Notes under the pieces: generated by a model | Databases searched by the model: none | Told to the model about the DNA's origin: nothing | What the model saw: only the letters and a program-made list of their open reading frames with translations | Position numbers and translations under genes: made by a program | Assembly (NCBI GenBank): GCA_017624155.1 | Contig: JAGANS010000021.1 | Location: forward strand, 1 to 64,000 | Origin: Muribaculaceae bacterium | Lineage (GTDB): Bacteria; Bacteroidota; Bacteroidia; Bacteroidales; Muribaculaceae | Reading direction: 5' to 3' | Length of the DNA: 64,000 bases | Shown: piece after piece, positions 28,084-36,139 of the stretch | Numbering within the stretch: the first letter of the stretch is position 1 | Layout of the letters: each line of letters starts with the position of its first letter

Positions 28084-28771
28084 GTTTGTTTAATGCTCGT
28101 TTTTCGGTTATAACCTCAAGTTGTTTCTCTGCATTTGTCCTAACTCTGAACTCAACACGACGAGACAAGCTCTTGTCCTCAACGCCATCGCGAATGATTG
28201 GATGACTTGACGACAAGCCGTTGGCAGTTATGAAGTTTTTAGCCCAATTAATTTGCTCCGGCTTCATGAGACCCATACAATATTGAAGAACGGCACGTGT
28301 ACGATTTTGTGATAGTTCCATGTTATGGAAATAAGAACCGTTGCTATCCGTATGCCCCTCAATACGTATTTCTTCGATGTTATCGCGATATTCTGGTTTG
28401 TTCAAAATTGCAATATATCTCGGATAAAAGTCATTTAAAATCTCCTTGAAATTCTCTTTTAGTGTAGCTTCATTATTGTCAAACAGCATTGATGGCTCTT
28501 GGAAGCGAACGCACAGAGTCGAATCAATCTCCGCTCTCCAGACTTTAAGGTCATCTTTAAATTCTTCTTGGAGGTCAATGTAGAGTTGAGTCTTTATTTG
28601 GTCATATTTCCGGACAATCTCTTCATCTTGTTCAGCCTTCTCTTGCACCTGAAGCAAAGCTCCCATAAGTAACAGGATAAAGATGAATAAAAGTCCGGCC
28701 ATAAGGTCACCTGTCGATAACGCAAACACGTTCTCGGCATTACCTTCGTTATGTACCCTGCGTCGCTTCAT
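28076..28771 (-). CDS. zorB: Zorya protein ZorB, MotB/OmpA-type peptidoglycan anchor
   Basis: A 231-residue inner-membrane protein. A basic N terminus is followed by one membrane helix (21-40) that opens with Asp22 (STGDLMAGLL), the expected ion-carrying aspartate of MotB-like stators. Then come a charged linker and an OmpA-like peptidoglycan-binding domain (IRIEGHTDSNGSYFHNMELS, then NRTRAV, residues ~134-165; SLSRRVEFRVR near the end). Together with ZorA it forms a proton-driven motor that senses envelope disturbance. It overlaps zorA as TAATG and zorC by 8 bases, so the subunits are translationally coupled. Confidence 0.92.
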   Translation of the reverse strand: MKRRRVHNEGNAENVFALSTGDLMAGLLFIFILLLMGALLQVQEKAEQDEEIVRKYDQIKTQLYIDLQEEFKDDLKVWRAEIDSTLCVRFQEPSMLFDNNEATLKENFKEILNDFYPRYIAILNKPEYRDNIEEIRIEGHTDSNGSYFHNMELSQNRTRAVLQYCMGLMKPEQINWAKNFITANGLSSSHPIIRDGVEDKSLSRRVEFRVRTNAEKQLEVITEKRALNKHE

Positions 28772-30837
28772 TATTTCCTACGGTTGTTTACTGTTTCTAC
28801 CAGCATCTCAACCATTTCATTCTGACGTTCAATGGTTGATGCAAGTGCATCAGTGGTTGAGGTAAGACTCGTTGAGTAGGAATCAAGATATTTTTGCAAA
28901 GATGCACTAACAGAACGGCTATATTCATTTAAACCTTTTTGAATCTGGCTGAATATTTGTCCAAGGCCATTCTTTATAACCTCGAATTTCTCAACGTATT
29001 CGTCAGTGGCATTACCAGCGGTTTCAAAAAGTTCTACAACCTCGTGAAGTTTTTCCTCAGTCTCTTTCTGAACTTTTTCAAGGCTCAGCGAATATTCTGT
29101 CTGCCCTTTTCTGAATGTTTCAGTTGCAGTTCTCATATCCCCTGTAATAGTTTGTAGATGAGCCGTCGTCCCTGTAATATTTGATTGAGCTTGTTGGAAT
29201 AAGTCCATTGTGCCGCTCACAGCTGAATTCGTCGTATTCATTCGTTCGATGGTATTGTCAAACCTTGACAACAAGTTTTCCGTCTGTGAAAGAATTGCTT
29301 CAGAAGATTCCTGCCAAGACGCACTTAGTTGAGCAACAACTTTCTTGACTTCAGAAGTTGTTCCCTCTTGAAGCGCAAGCAAATCTGTTTGCTTACCGGC
29401 AATATCATCAGACATAGATTGAACGGACGTTTGCATCACTCCCGCAAGTTGCTCCATTGTTTGATGCATAAAGCTACTCATATCAGAAGTAGACTTCGCA
29501 ACTTTCTCGATGAGATCATTTGACGTTTGTTCAGAAGATTGTGTGATGTTATTCATCACATCCTTGACCTCTGTGATTGCATTACTTATTGAGTTGGTTG
29601 CAAACACAATTTGTTCCTGCATTTGTTTCATTGCTGAGGAGTTCGCGGCTGCAGAAGAATTGGAAATCTCTGCAATGGAATTGCGCACTTCGGTTATCGT
29701 TAGTTGTAGAACATCCGAAATGTTTGCCATATTTTGAGGGAACTCGGCGATTGCTTTCGTCGCAGTTCCTAAAGATAGAGCGAGATTTTCCAATTCGTTT
29801 GTGGCATTCTTGGATAATGTGGATTTAAATTCTTCCATAATCCCCATCAGACTTTCTTTAAGCTCCTCCACAACTCGTTCTATCATATCTGTAGCAGGAG
29901 ATGATACAGAAAGTGCCATTTGGTCGATATGCTCTACAACCGTCTTTGTTGTATTGTCAACGCTTTCCATTAGAGGTATAAGACGTTGTTGCATTTGACG
30001 TGAAAGTGTTTCATCCAACCTGTCGTTCAGTTCCAATGCAAGATCGGACGAAAATGATTTCAATGCTCGTGTTTGTTCTTCATTATTGGTGAGTATCTCT
30101 CTGATGGCATTTGCCACGGGTACATCATGCCCCTCTGAGTTCTGATAATGTATGAGTGGACTAATCCTATCAAATAGAGCATTTGAGACTGAATTTAGTT
30201 CTTCGGAAAATTTCTTTGTAACTTCTGAAGATATTACTTTCTGATTATAGGCTGACAGTTCTACGTCATCTATATAATAAGAATCATCAAGTTTTTGGAT
30301 CAAATCATATAATCGCTTCGCCAAACCATTTCTCCATACTTTTTCAAAGATAGTATAAACCAAAGAGAGAAACATACCTAACAATGAAGTAAGGAATGCT
30401 GTACCCATACCATCAAGCAGTGATTGAATACTTGACTGAATATTATCACTATTGCTGCTATCGAATCCTTGAATACCAAGAGTCAGACCAAGAAACGTGC
30501 CGAGGAGTCCTAATCCCACCAATGTGCCGGCACCTGCATCTATTATGCGGGTATTTATTCCGCAAGATTTACATACGGCAAATTCGGAGAAATATTCGCT
30601 TGCTGGAATATTACTCTTAGTAGTGCCATTTATATCAATACTGATGGTCTTGCGATATTCCTCCGCATTGGATGCAAGTTTAGACTCGGATAGTGTATCC
30701 AGTGGATTGTCAGATATATTTGCAAGGTCAACCGCTTTAGAACCCCGCAACCATATTCTTAATGCGACATATATGAAGCCTAAAAATGAAGCTCCAATGA
30801 CAAGGCATGAAATAATGGTAATAAGATTAGTATCCAT
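28771..30837 (-). CDS. zorA: Zorya protein ZorA, MotA/ExbB-type stator with long tail
   Basis: A 688-residue inner-membrane protein. Helix 1 lies at ~7-29, helix 2 at ~103-122 (VGLGLLGTFLGLTLGI, the MotA/TolQ/ExbB signature) and helix 3 at ~143-164. From ~180 to the end, more than 500 residues form Ser/Thr/Gln-rich helical repeats predicted to make the long cytoplasmic tail typical of ZorA. A CKSCG pair occurs at 89-93. The tail is the part thought to pass the signal from the motor to ZorC and ZorD. It starts 4 bases after the XRE gene stop and is followed by zorB with a TAATG overlap. Confidence 0.92.
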   Translation of the reverse strand: MDTNLITIISCLVIGASFLGFIYVALRIWLRGSKAVDLANISDNPLDTLSESKLASNAEEYRKTISIDINGTTKSNIPASEYFSEFAVCKSCGINTRIIDAGAGTLVGLGLLGTFLGLTLGIQGFDSSNSDNIQSSIQSLLDGMGTAFLTSLLGMFLSLVYTIFEKVWRNGLAKRLYDLIQKLDDSYYIDDVELSAYNQKVISSEVTKKFSEELNSVSNALFDRISPLIHYQNSEGHDVPVANAIREILTNNEEQTRALKSFSSDLALELNDRLDETLSRQMQQRLIPLMESVDNTTKTVVEHIDQMALSVSSPATDMIERVVEELKESLMGIMEEFKSTLSKNATNELENLALSLGTATKAIAEFPQNMANISDVLQLTITEVRNSIAEISNSSAAANSSAMKQMQEQIVFATNSISNAITEVKDVMNNITQSSEQTSNDLIEKVAKSTSDMSSFMHQTMEQLAGVMQTSVQSMSDDIAGKQTDLLALQEGTTSEVKKVVAQLSASWQESSEAILSQTENLLSRFDNTIERMNTTNSAVSGTMDLFQQAQSNITGTTAHLQTITGDMRTATETFRKGQTEYSLSLEKVQKETEEKLHEVVELFETAGNATDEYVEKFEVIKNGLGQIFSQIQKGLNEYSRSVSASLQKYLDSYSTSLTSTTDALASTIERQNEMVEMLVETVNNRRK

Positions 30838-30841
30838 ATTT

Positions 30842-31051
30842 TCAATAGATTAAATCGGCAACCTTGACGTTGATTATTTCAGATATTTTATTTAATGTAT
30901 ATAAATCCGGTTGGGAAGTGTTGGTGCACCATTTGGAGACGGTGACGGGGTCTTTGCCTAATTGCTCGGCGAGCCACTTGCCCGTGTGCCCGGTTTCTGC
31001 CAATACTGCTTTTATCCTATTTAGCTTCTGTCGTTCTGTTTTTGTCTCCAT
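30842..31051 (-). CDS. XRE-family helix-turn-helix regulator of the Zorya operon
   Basis: A 69-residue Cro/C1-type repressor consisting of one helix-turn-helix domain (GKWLAEQLGKDPVTVSKW, residues ~24-41) and ending at VADLIY. It is the first gene of the operon, 4 bases before zorA. A 54-bp palindrome overlaps its promoter, so it probably represses its own operon. Small XRE regulators are commonly linked to defence genes; its control of Zorya here is inferred from position. Confidence 0.85.
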   Translation of the reverse strand: METKTERQKLNRIKAVLAETGHTGKWLAEQLGKDPVTVSKWCTNTSQPDLYTLNKISEIINVKVADLIY

Positions 31052-31075
31052 TGATTGATTTATTAAATTTTAACG

Positions 31076-31106
31076 CAAAGTTACTAAAGATAAATGAGAC
31101 CGCAAG
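31076..31106 (-). promoter_or_regulatory. Promoter of the XRE-Zorya-Fic operon
   Basis: On the minus strand CTTG (31106-31103) and TAACTTTG (31083-31076) are 19 bases apart. The leader to the XRE ATG at 31051 is about 20 bases. The -33 element lies inside the palindrome at 31092-31145. Confidence 0.7.
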
Positions 31107-31145
31107 CGATTATGTTGTATAACATATTCGTTTGCAATCTCATTT
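31092..31145. promoter_or_regulatory. 54-bp imperfect palindrome, candidate operator
   Basis: The two 27-base halves match at 22 positions after reverse complementation. The outer eight bases (AAATGAGA) and an inner TATGTT block are exact. It overlaps the -33 box of the operon promoter and lies 40 bases upstream of the XRE start, consistent with autoregulation. Confidence 0.6.
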
Positions 31146-31172
31146 TTCCATTTTCCGTATGGTTAGGGGAAT

Positions 31173-31496
31173 TTACTTTCGTGAATCAATCCGGTGCTGT
31201 CGGAGGAAGGCGTCGAGGTCGGCGCGGTTGACGTAGATTTTGCGGCCGATCTGCGAGAAGGGGATGATTCGCTTGTCGCGATAGTTTTGCCAGGTCTTTG
31301 GAGAGACTCCGAGGATTTTACGGGCATCTTCGGATTCTATCCATTCGCTGCCGGAGTCGTCGGCGTTGCGGCGGGTGATCAGGTCGATGATTTGCTCCAA
31401 CGTGTCAAGAAGGTTGCGCCACTCTTCTTCCGGCACCATTATCATTGTCATGCATGATGCCGGTTGCTGGGGCATCGCTTTGGGTGGGAATTTCAT
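31173..31496 (-). CDS. Excisionase-like helix-turn-helix (HTH_17) protein
   Basis: A 107-residue protein with a MerR/excisionase-type winged helix in its second half: SEDARKILGVSPKTWQNYRD, then IPFSQIGRKIYVNRADLDAF. This matches the HTH_17 family that includes excisionases of Bacteroidetes integrative elements. The N-terminal half (EEWRNLLDTLEQIIDLI) is helical. In this island it is the best candidate for the recombination directionality factor, although such proteins can also be transcription factors. Confidence 0.8.
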   Translation of the reverse strand: MKFPPKAMPQQPASCMTMIMVPEEEWRNLLDTLEQIIDLITRRNADDSGSEWIESEDARKILGVSPKTWQNYRDKRIIPFSQIGRKIYVNRADLDAFLRQHRIDSRK

Positions 31497-31590
31497 TGTT
31501 TCTCATTGTGTTTCATTTTGATGCGCTTCTGCGGCACGATGAAAAAGAAGGTGTAATTTGGCGAATGCCATAGTCACTGACGCTTAACGG

Positions 31591-31977
31591 CTATTTGAAC
31601 CGGTCTGGCATCTGAGGTCTGTTTTTATCTATCAGCGAACCGATGGTTTTGCCATAGGTGTTAAAGTGGTGTTCGAGTAGATTCCAGACAAGACCGCTAA
31701 GGGTAATGTCTGTCCCATACTCGTCCTTAAGGAATCGTGCCATCTCTTTGAGGCAGTCGAGATGCTCGTTTGAAACGTACACGACTCGTGTTCTTTTCGA
31801 TGAGTCGGGTGCTTTCAGGAAGAGGTCTGAATACGCTTTCTCATCGCGTGCCAGTTTCGGTGCCTTGTCACTTTCTGTTGATGATGGTTCATCATCGGCG
31901 AAGTGAGGCACGATGGGTTTGTACCCTGCAAGGAAATTTTCCTTGGGGAGTGGGATGTTTTCAATTTTCTTTGCCAT
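31591..31977 (-). CDS. DUF3408 protein
   Basis: A 128-residue protein starting MAKKIENIPLPKEN. The middle is acidic and Ser-rich, and the C-terminal half carries the recognisable block RTRVVYVSNEHLDCLKEM followed by ISTLSG-like and NLLEHHF features typical of DUF3408. This ribbon-helix-helix-like family is common in Bacteroidetes conjugative and mobilisable elements next to mobilisation genes. An ATG-containing frame extends 14 codons upstream (to 32019), but the internal ATG gives the family N terminus. No relaxase follows, so it may be a remnant or act in plasmid-style maintenance. Confidence 0.75.
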   Translation of the reverse strand: MAKKIENIPLPKENFLAGYKPIVPHFADDEPSSTESDKAPKLARDEKAYSDLFLKAPDSSKRTRVVYVSNEHLDCLKEMARFLKDEYGTDITLSGLVWNLLEHHFNTYGKTIGSLIDKNRPQMPDRFK

Positions 31978-32879
31978 TTTGTTGATGGTTTTGAAGGTGA
32001 GAAAAAAGGTTGGCAGCATTTGCCACGATGCTTCGGCAACTGCCGAAATCAGAATGACCGTCCGCAGACGGTGACATAGTCAGAGCCATCTATCCATATA
32101 GCATTATAGATAGACATCCCGTTGGCTGGTCAGCGAATCGGTTGATTCGCCAGCCAGCCATTTGGCTCTATAGATATATGTACATTGAGTCCTTGCGATA
32201 TATTGCTGAATGACTATTTAGCCATTCAGCCAGTTATCTATCCGGCCGAATAGCCGTTGTCGCATAGGGTCATAGAGATGGTTGCCACAACAGACTAATC
32301 TGGGTCCATTGTGACAATATGTCTTATTTTGGAATGTCTCTTTGAAAATGGGTTATAACTGATAGATATCCATTCGGCCATTCAGATAGATAGCCATATA
32401 GCCGTTCGAATAGTTATCCGGATAGCCATTGGGCTATCTCATTACTAATTATCTCATAATTAGCGTGTCACACTATTGTCGGCACCAATAGCTCCAAGCC
32501 TGATCCAATGGCGCAAAGATAATATCGCCTGGATGAATCTTCCAAATTATTTCGGGTATGTTCCGCGATATTCCGTTCTGGTTCCGTTTTAGGGCGTGGA
32601 AATTCCGTATTCTTTGGCCGTCGCGCAGCGAGCAGACTGTTTATGGCGCCGCAGGCATCGGTATGGAGAACACGACTTTGGAGTGTTCTCAACCCCTCCA
32701 CGCAAGGATGTTTTGTGGGTACAACCGAGTACCTCAAAACCTTTTCAGGTACCTGAAAAGACACCTTGCTGTGGTCGTGTGACCACCGAGTTTTTCCGCC
32801 TTGAAATCATAACCGTTTAGCAGAATGGTCAGATAGCTGACTAACCAATCAGCTAACAAATTGGCTGACTAATTAGAAG
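31978..32879. other. Gene-free, hairpin-dense island segment
   Basis: No convincing gene in ~0.9 kb. At least six separate dyads are present: 32124-32159, 32205-32230 (GCTGAATG/CATTCAGC), 32421-32438 (GATAGCC/GGCTATC), 32445-32463 (CTAATTA/TAATTAG), 32667-32691 (GAGAACAC/GTGTTCTC), and a perfect 20-bp palindrome at 32741-32760. Between them the words ATAGCC, ATTCAGCC and CAGCTAA recur. Such a region could be an origin of transfer or a regulatory hub. Confidence 0.6.
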
Positions 32880-34010
32880 TCAAAGCAATTTCTTCAGATC
32901 TTCAACATCCGGTAATGCTTCACGCAATTTTTCCGGCATATCCTCGCTGAGGCGATATGTGGCTACGCCCATAGGCTTGGCATAGTCTTGAATGACATAC
33001 TCGACAAAATCTTTATTGGCGTTCTTGCACAGCACGATTCCGATGGATGGATTCTCGTGTGGCTTTTTAACCTTGTCATCAAGAATTCGGAGATATGTCA
33101 TCAGTTGTGCCAAATAGCCAGGTTTGAAATCCCCGGTCTTAAGTTCTACAACGACCAGACAGTTCAGTTCTCGATTGAAAAACAACAGGTCGGGAAAGAA
33201 GTCCTCAGAGAATGCCTCAAGATGATACTGATTGCCGACGAAAGCGAAATCACGCCCGAATGTCATGATGAATTTCTTGATATTGTGGATTATCTCCTTT
33301 TCGACAACCCGCTCATCGATGTCTTGAATGTCACGAATTCCGATTTCCTCAGTATTGATGAAATCAAGCAGATACTCATCCTTGAACATATTGAGAGCCT
33401 TGATGGCATCGCGGCTATCCTTGATTGTTACACCGAAGTTTGATGGCATTGCACCATATTTATCGGCTGCTTTATCCTTTATCTGAGCTTTAAGGAAACG
33501 TTTATCCCATTTATTTTCAATTGCCAGGCTGATATATTTCCAGCGTTTCTCAATATTCTTCTCTTCTGCCAAAATTATGATATGGTGGCTGAAACTTAGA
33601 TTGAGAAATCTTTCTAAATCGTCAGCCGTGGCTGACGATTTAGCCGGCAAAAGGGAGTCTGTATCAATTCCGTCAGCCACGGCTGACGATTTAGAGATTT
33701 TGGATTCGATAACTGGCGACCATTCCTCATAAAACATTCTCATATATTTGAGATTGGTCTGAGAAAACCCTTTCAGTCCCGGTAATTCCTTCCGTAGTCG
33801 CTCTGAAATCGTTTTTATAGCCCCGGTTCCCCAAAATCCTTCGCGAGAGTTCGCTGAAATATAGCGTCCTATGCCATAGTAGAGTGAGAGCATTTCACGA
33901 TTGACCAACTTCGCTGCCTGATACTGACTGCGAAGGATCGCTTCTTTTATTGTCTGAACTGCGGCGTTATAATCAGCCGCATCATGTCTTATAATTGCTT
34001 CAGTTGCCAT
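32880..34010 (-). CDS. YhcG/DUF1016 PD-(D/E)xK nuclease-domain protein
   Basis: A 376-residue protein. Residues ~10-105 are the DUF1016 N-terminal helical domain (YYGIGRYISAN; FSQTNLKYMRMFY). Residues ~195-350 are a PD-(D/E)xK nuclease-like domain, with Asp274 in FFPDLLFF and Glu289-x-Lys291 in VVVELK. The family is linked to defence islands and to restriction of incoming DNA. Residues ~110-130 are coded by two palindromic DNA repeats (33615-33642 and 33671-33688), which give a duplicated SSAVAD/SSATAD sequence; this looks like a repeat insertion into a tolerant linker. It lies 19 bases after the integrase gene. Confidence 0.85.
   Translation of the reverse strand: MATEAIIRHDAADYNAAVQTIKEAILRSQYQAAKLVNREMLSLYYGIGRYISANSREGFWGTGAIKTISERLRKELPGLKGFSQTNLKYMRMFYEEWSPVIESKISKSSAVADGIDTDSLLPAKSSATADDLERFLNLSFSHHIIILAEEKNIEKRWKYISLAIENKWDKRFLKAQIKDKAADKYGAMPSNFGVTIKDSRDAIKALNMFKDEYLLDFINTEEIGIRDIQDIDERVVEKEIIHNIKKFIMTFGRDFAFVGNQYHLEAFSEDFFPDLLFFNRELNCLVVVELKTGDFKPGYLAQLMTYLRILDDKVKKPHENPSIGIVLCKNANKDFVEYVIQDYAKPMGVATYRLSEDMPEKLREALPDVEDLKKLL
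33615..33688. repeat. Pair of palindromic repeats inside the yhcG gene
   Basis: Dyad one (33615-33642, 13-bp arms, 2-base centre) and dyad two (33671-33688, 8-bp arms) share the core GTCAGCC..GGCTGACGATTTAG. Both lie in frame within the linker between the two domains of the nuclease-family protein. Confidence 0.75.
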
Positions 34011-34029
34011 AATATTGCAAATTTACTGA

Positions 34030-35448
34030 TTATTTGTTGATTGCCGAAATGACTGCCATGATTTGTTCCGGGGTCATCCCTTTTAGCAGCTCGATGGCTT
34101 GGTCCTCTTTGCTGGCTGTCGGTTCTTCAGTCACCTTTGCCGAAGGTTGTTTCTTGGCGAATACATTGCGAAGTGTCTCATCGGTTTTGGAAGTGTCGAA
34201 ACTACCCATGTATCGCTCTGTCGTGGCGAGATTGCTATGTCCGAGAATGTTCTTGATGGCGGATGATTCTGCTCCAGCCTCCTGAGCTATGTGAGCGAAA
34301 GAGTGACGACTGATGTGCATTGAGAGGGGTTTTGCTATTTCGGCTTTTTCTGCAATTTTTTTCAGATATTTGTTGATTAGCGCATTCTTCGATGATACAT
34401 CTTGATACATCTTGTGGCGTAATTCCGGTTTCATCCGGTCTTTATCGGCTTGCGTGATATATCCTGCATATTCAGCATCGTTTGACAATAAGGGAAAGAT
34501 GTAATCCGTCGCTTTCGCGTCCTCTCTGTGATAATGGCTTAGAATTTCCATTGCCTGGTCAACGAGAAGGAGATCACGCTCTTTATGATTCTTGCCCATC
34601 TGATAATGCAAGCGCCCTAAACCTGAGACATTACCCCAACGCAACTGTATGAGGTCGGCGGCACGGATTCCGGCGCAATAGTAGCTGAACAGGAAATAAT
34701 TCTTGCAGTGCCAGATCAGTGAGCCTTCTTCCAATTCAAGATTAATGATGCGTTCCATCTCGGAATCATCAAGTTTTTCCTTGACGGTCTTTATCCCTTT
34801 GTATTTGAACACAAGGAATGGATCACGGGATGCTTCCATTATGCCAACTTCAATTGCTCGATGAACCAGAGTGCGCAGTATGTTGAACTGAACCTCGATT
34901 GTATTGGGGTGCAGCAGTTTCCCCGGCTCGCGTTCATTCTCCCATTTATGAAGGAAGTTGTCGAATCGTGTCAACAGTTCAACAGTCATATCGGCAACGG
35001 TTATGTCTGCCATCCGACGCTTCTTTCGGAATGCATCGAGTTTATTGATGAGTCCGCAATATTTGCGCCAGTTTCGCCAGCCACCATTGTCGTAAATCAT
35101 TTGCGCCCGTTCTCTGGCAAATGTCATGAATGAAGGAGAGACAACTTCGGTGTTCATCTCCTTAGCAAGCGCGACGGTCGTAACCTCGCCCTCCTTGTCA
35201 AGCTCCTTATAAGTTTCCTTTGCCTTGGCGAGAATGTCTGCCAACTGCGCATTGAGTACCTTCGCATCGCGTACACCTCCACGCACCCAGTTCTCGCCTT
35301 TGCATTTCGCATTGAAGTCAGATGGCCGGGCAATCTCGACCATCGTCTTGATAAGTTTCCTTTTGCCGCCTACTGTTACGCGGAGATATACCACGTAAGT
35401 CTTATTCTTTGTCGGTCGTCCGTTGAGTTCAAATCTGAATGTTGCCAT
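34030..35448 (-). CDS. Tyrosine recombinase (island integrase)
   Basis: A 472-residue integrase. An arm-type DNA-binding N terminus (~1-95) is followed by a SAM-like core-binding domain (~105-205) and a catalytic domain. The catalytic residues are all present: Arg262 (GIRAADL), His378 and Arg381 (HISRHSF), His404 (LGHSNLATT) and nucleophile Tyr413 (ERYMG). It sits about 240 bases inside the right attachment site, reading away from it, as usual for tRNA-integrating elements. The repeats at 35478-35576 lie between its start and the attachment site. Confidence 0.95.
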   Translation of the reverse strand: MATFRFELNGRPTKNKTYVVYLRVTVGGKRKLIKTMVEIARPSDFNAKCKGENWVRGGVRDAKVLNAQLADILAKAKETYKELDKEGEVTTVALAKEMNTEVVSPSFMTFARERAQMIYDNGGWRNWRKYCGLINKLDAFRKKRRMADITVADMTVELLTRFDNFLHKWENEREPGKLLHPNTIEVQFNILRTLVHRAIEVGIMEASRDPFLVFKYKGIKTVKEKLDDSEMERIINLELEEGSLIWHCKNYFLFSYYCAGIRAADLIQLRWGNVSGLGRLHYQMGKNHKERDLLLVDQAMEILSHYHREDAKATDYIFPLLSNDAEYAGYITQADKDRMKPELRHKMYQDVSSKNALINKYLKKIAEKAEIAKPLSMHISRHSFAHIAQEAGAESSAIKNILGHSNLATTERYMGSFDTSKTDETLRNVFAKKQPSAKVTEEPTASKEDQAIELLKGMTPEQIMAVISAINK

Positions 35449-35477
35449 TTGGAGAGATTATTAGGGTTAAAAAAGGT

Positions 35478-35576
35478 TACAGGCAACATCTGCCTGTAAT
35501 AGAGGCAGGGGGCAACCTGAATCCGATTACAAAGGTAACTCAAAATAATTTTACAGGCAAATTTACAGGCAAAATT
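35478..35576. repeat. Right integrase arm-site-like repeats
   Basis: An inverted pair TTACAGGCA..TGCCTGTAA at 35478-35501 and a tandem pair TTACAGGCAA at 35551-35576 (12-base period), matching the tandem pair at the left end of the island. Confidence 0.6.
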
Positions 35577-35690
35577 TCGCTATTTTAAGTAATTCAAAGA
35601 GTCTCAAAAGTCGACATCAAATTTATATATCGCTAATAATAAGAGTAATATAAAAGTATTAGACGGTAATGGAATTTAGTTTTAGTAGTT

Positions 35691-35704
35691 CTGTTCTGGG
35701 CACC
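35691..35704 (+). other. Right attachment site (att core)
   Basis: CTGTTCTGGGCACC, identical to 22321-22334, with divergent bases on both sides. It marks the chromosome-island junction. Confidence 0.85.
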
Positions 35705-35708
35705 ACAA

Positions 35709-35738
35709 CCTCTTGATAATCGACAGATTTTCAAGGGG
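35709..35738 (+). terminator. Displaced original terminator of tRNA-Leu
   Basis: CCTCTTGA (35709-35716) pairs with TCAAGGGG (35731-35738), followed by a T-rich CTTCTTATTTCT. It comes 5 bases after the attachment core, the distance expected for the tRNA's own terminator before the island inserted. The rest of 35739-35920 holds no recognisable feature. Confidence 0.6.
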
Positions 35739-35924
35739 CTTCTTATTTCTCAGGTGTACTAAAGTTGAGACACGCTCTGCGTTGGTAGTCCGACTTGATT
35801 GGAGACTTGAATTGTCCGCCATGATATGAAATATTAGCCGTTATGGTCGTCGGGGAAGTGTTGCAGGCATTCCGAGTTCACTCATATATTGGCTCTTATA
35901 GGCTTATGTTTATTGATGTATTCG

Positions 35925-35955
35925 ATTGCATTGTCAAAAATTCTTTGTAATTTTG
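35925..35955 (+). promoter_or_regulatory. Promoter of the hsd operon
   Basis: ATTG at 35925-35928 and TAATTTTG at 35948-35955 with 19 bases between. The transcript would have a leader of about 180 bases before hsdM. Confidence 0.6.
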
Positions 35956-36139
35956 CAATTAGGAATAGTAACGCTAATCTGAAAAAATGGCCAAATAAAT
36001 AATACAAAGACATACGGCGAGAGCCGACACACTTTTTGAAACTCCTTCATAGTCGTTACAGGCGTTCTTTGCAGTAGCAAAGCGAGCATAGCTCGATAAG
36101 GTCGGCCCTCAGATGCTATTGGAGTTTTCTTTTTATATT

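Larger units (their letters stand above)
22321..35704. mobile_element. Integrative island in tRNA-Leu carrying a Zorya-Fic operon (~13.4 kb)
   Basis: Bounded by 14-bp direct repeats of the tRNA-Leu 3' end (22321-22334 and 35691-35704). A tyrosine integrase gene lies just inside the right end, an excisionase-like gene further in. TTACAGGCAA-type repeats lie inside both ends (22391-22415; 35551-35576; an inverted pair at 35478-35501), as expected for integrase arm sites. The interior is more AT-rich than its flanks. No relaxase or conjugation genes are seen, so the element is at most mobilisable; DUF3408 hints at such ancestry. The probable original tRNA terminator now lies just beyond the right repeat. 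Confidence 0.88.

Noticed and set aside
32468..32764. 98-codon minus-strand open frame in the hairpin-rich segment
   Set aside because: Crosses two palindromes, has no recognisable motif, and overlapping frames on the other strand are equally long.
22321..35704. Full integrative conjugative element
   Set aside because: No relaxase, coupling protein or type IV secretion genes are present; only DUF3408 hints at mobilisation.
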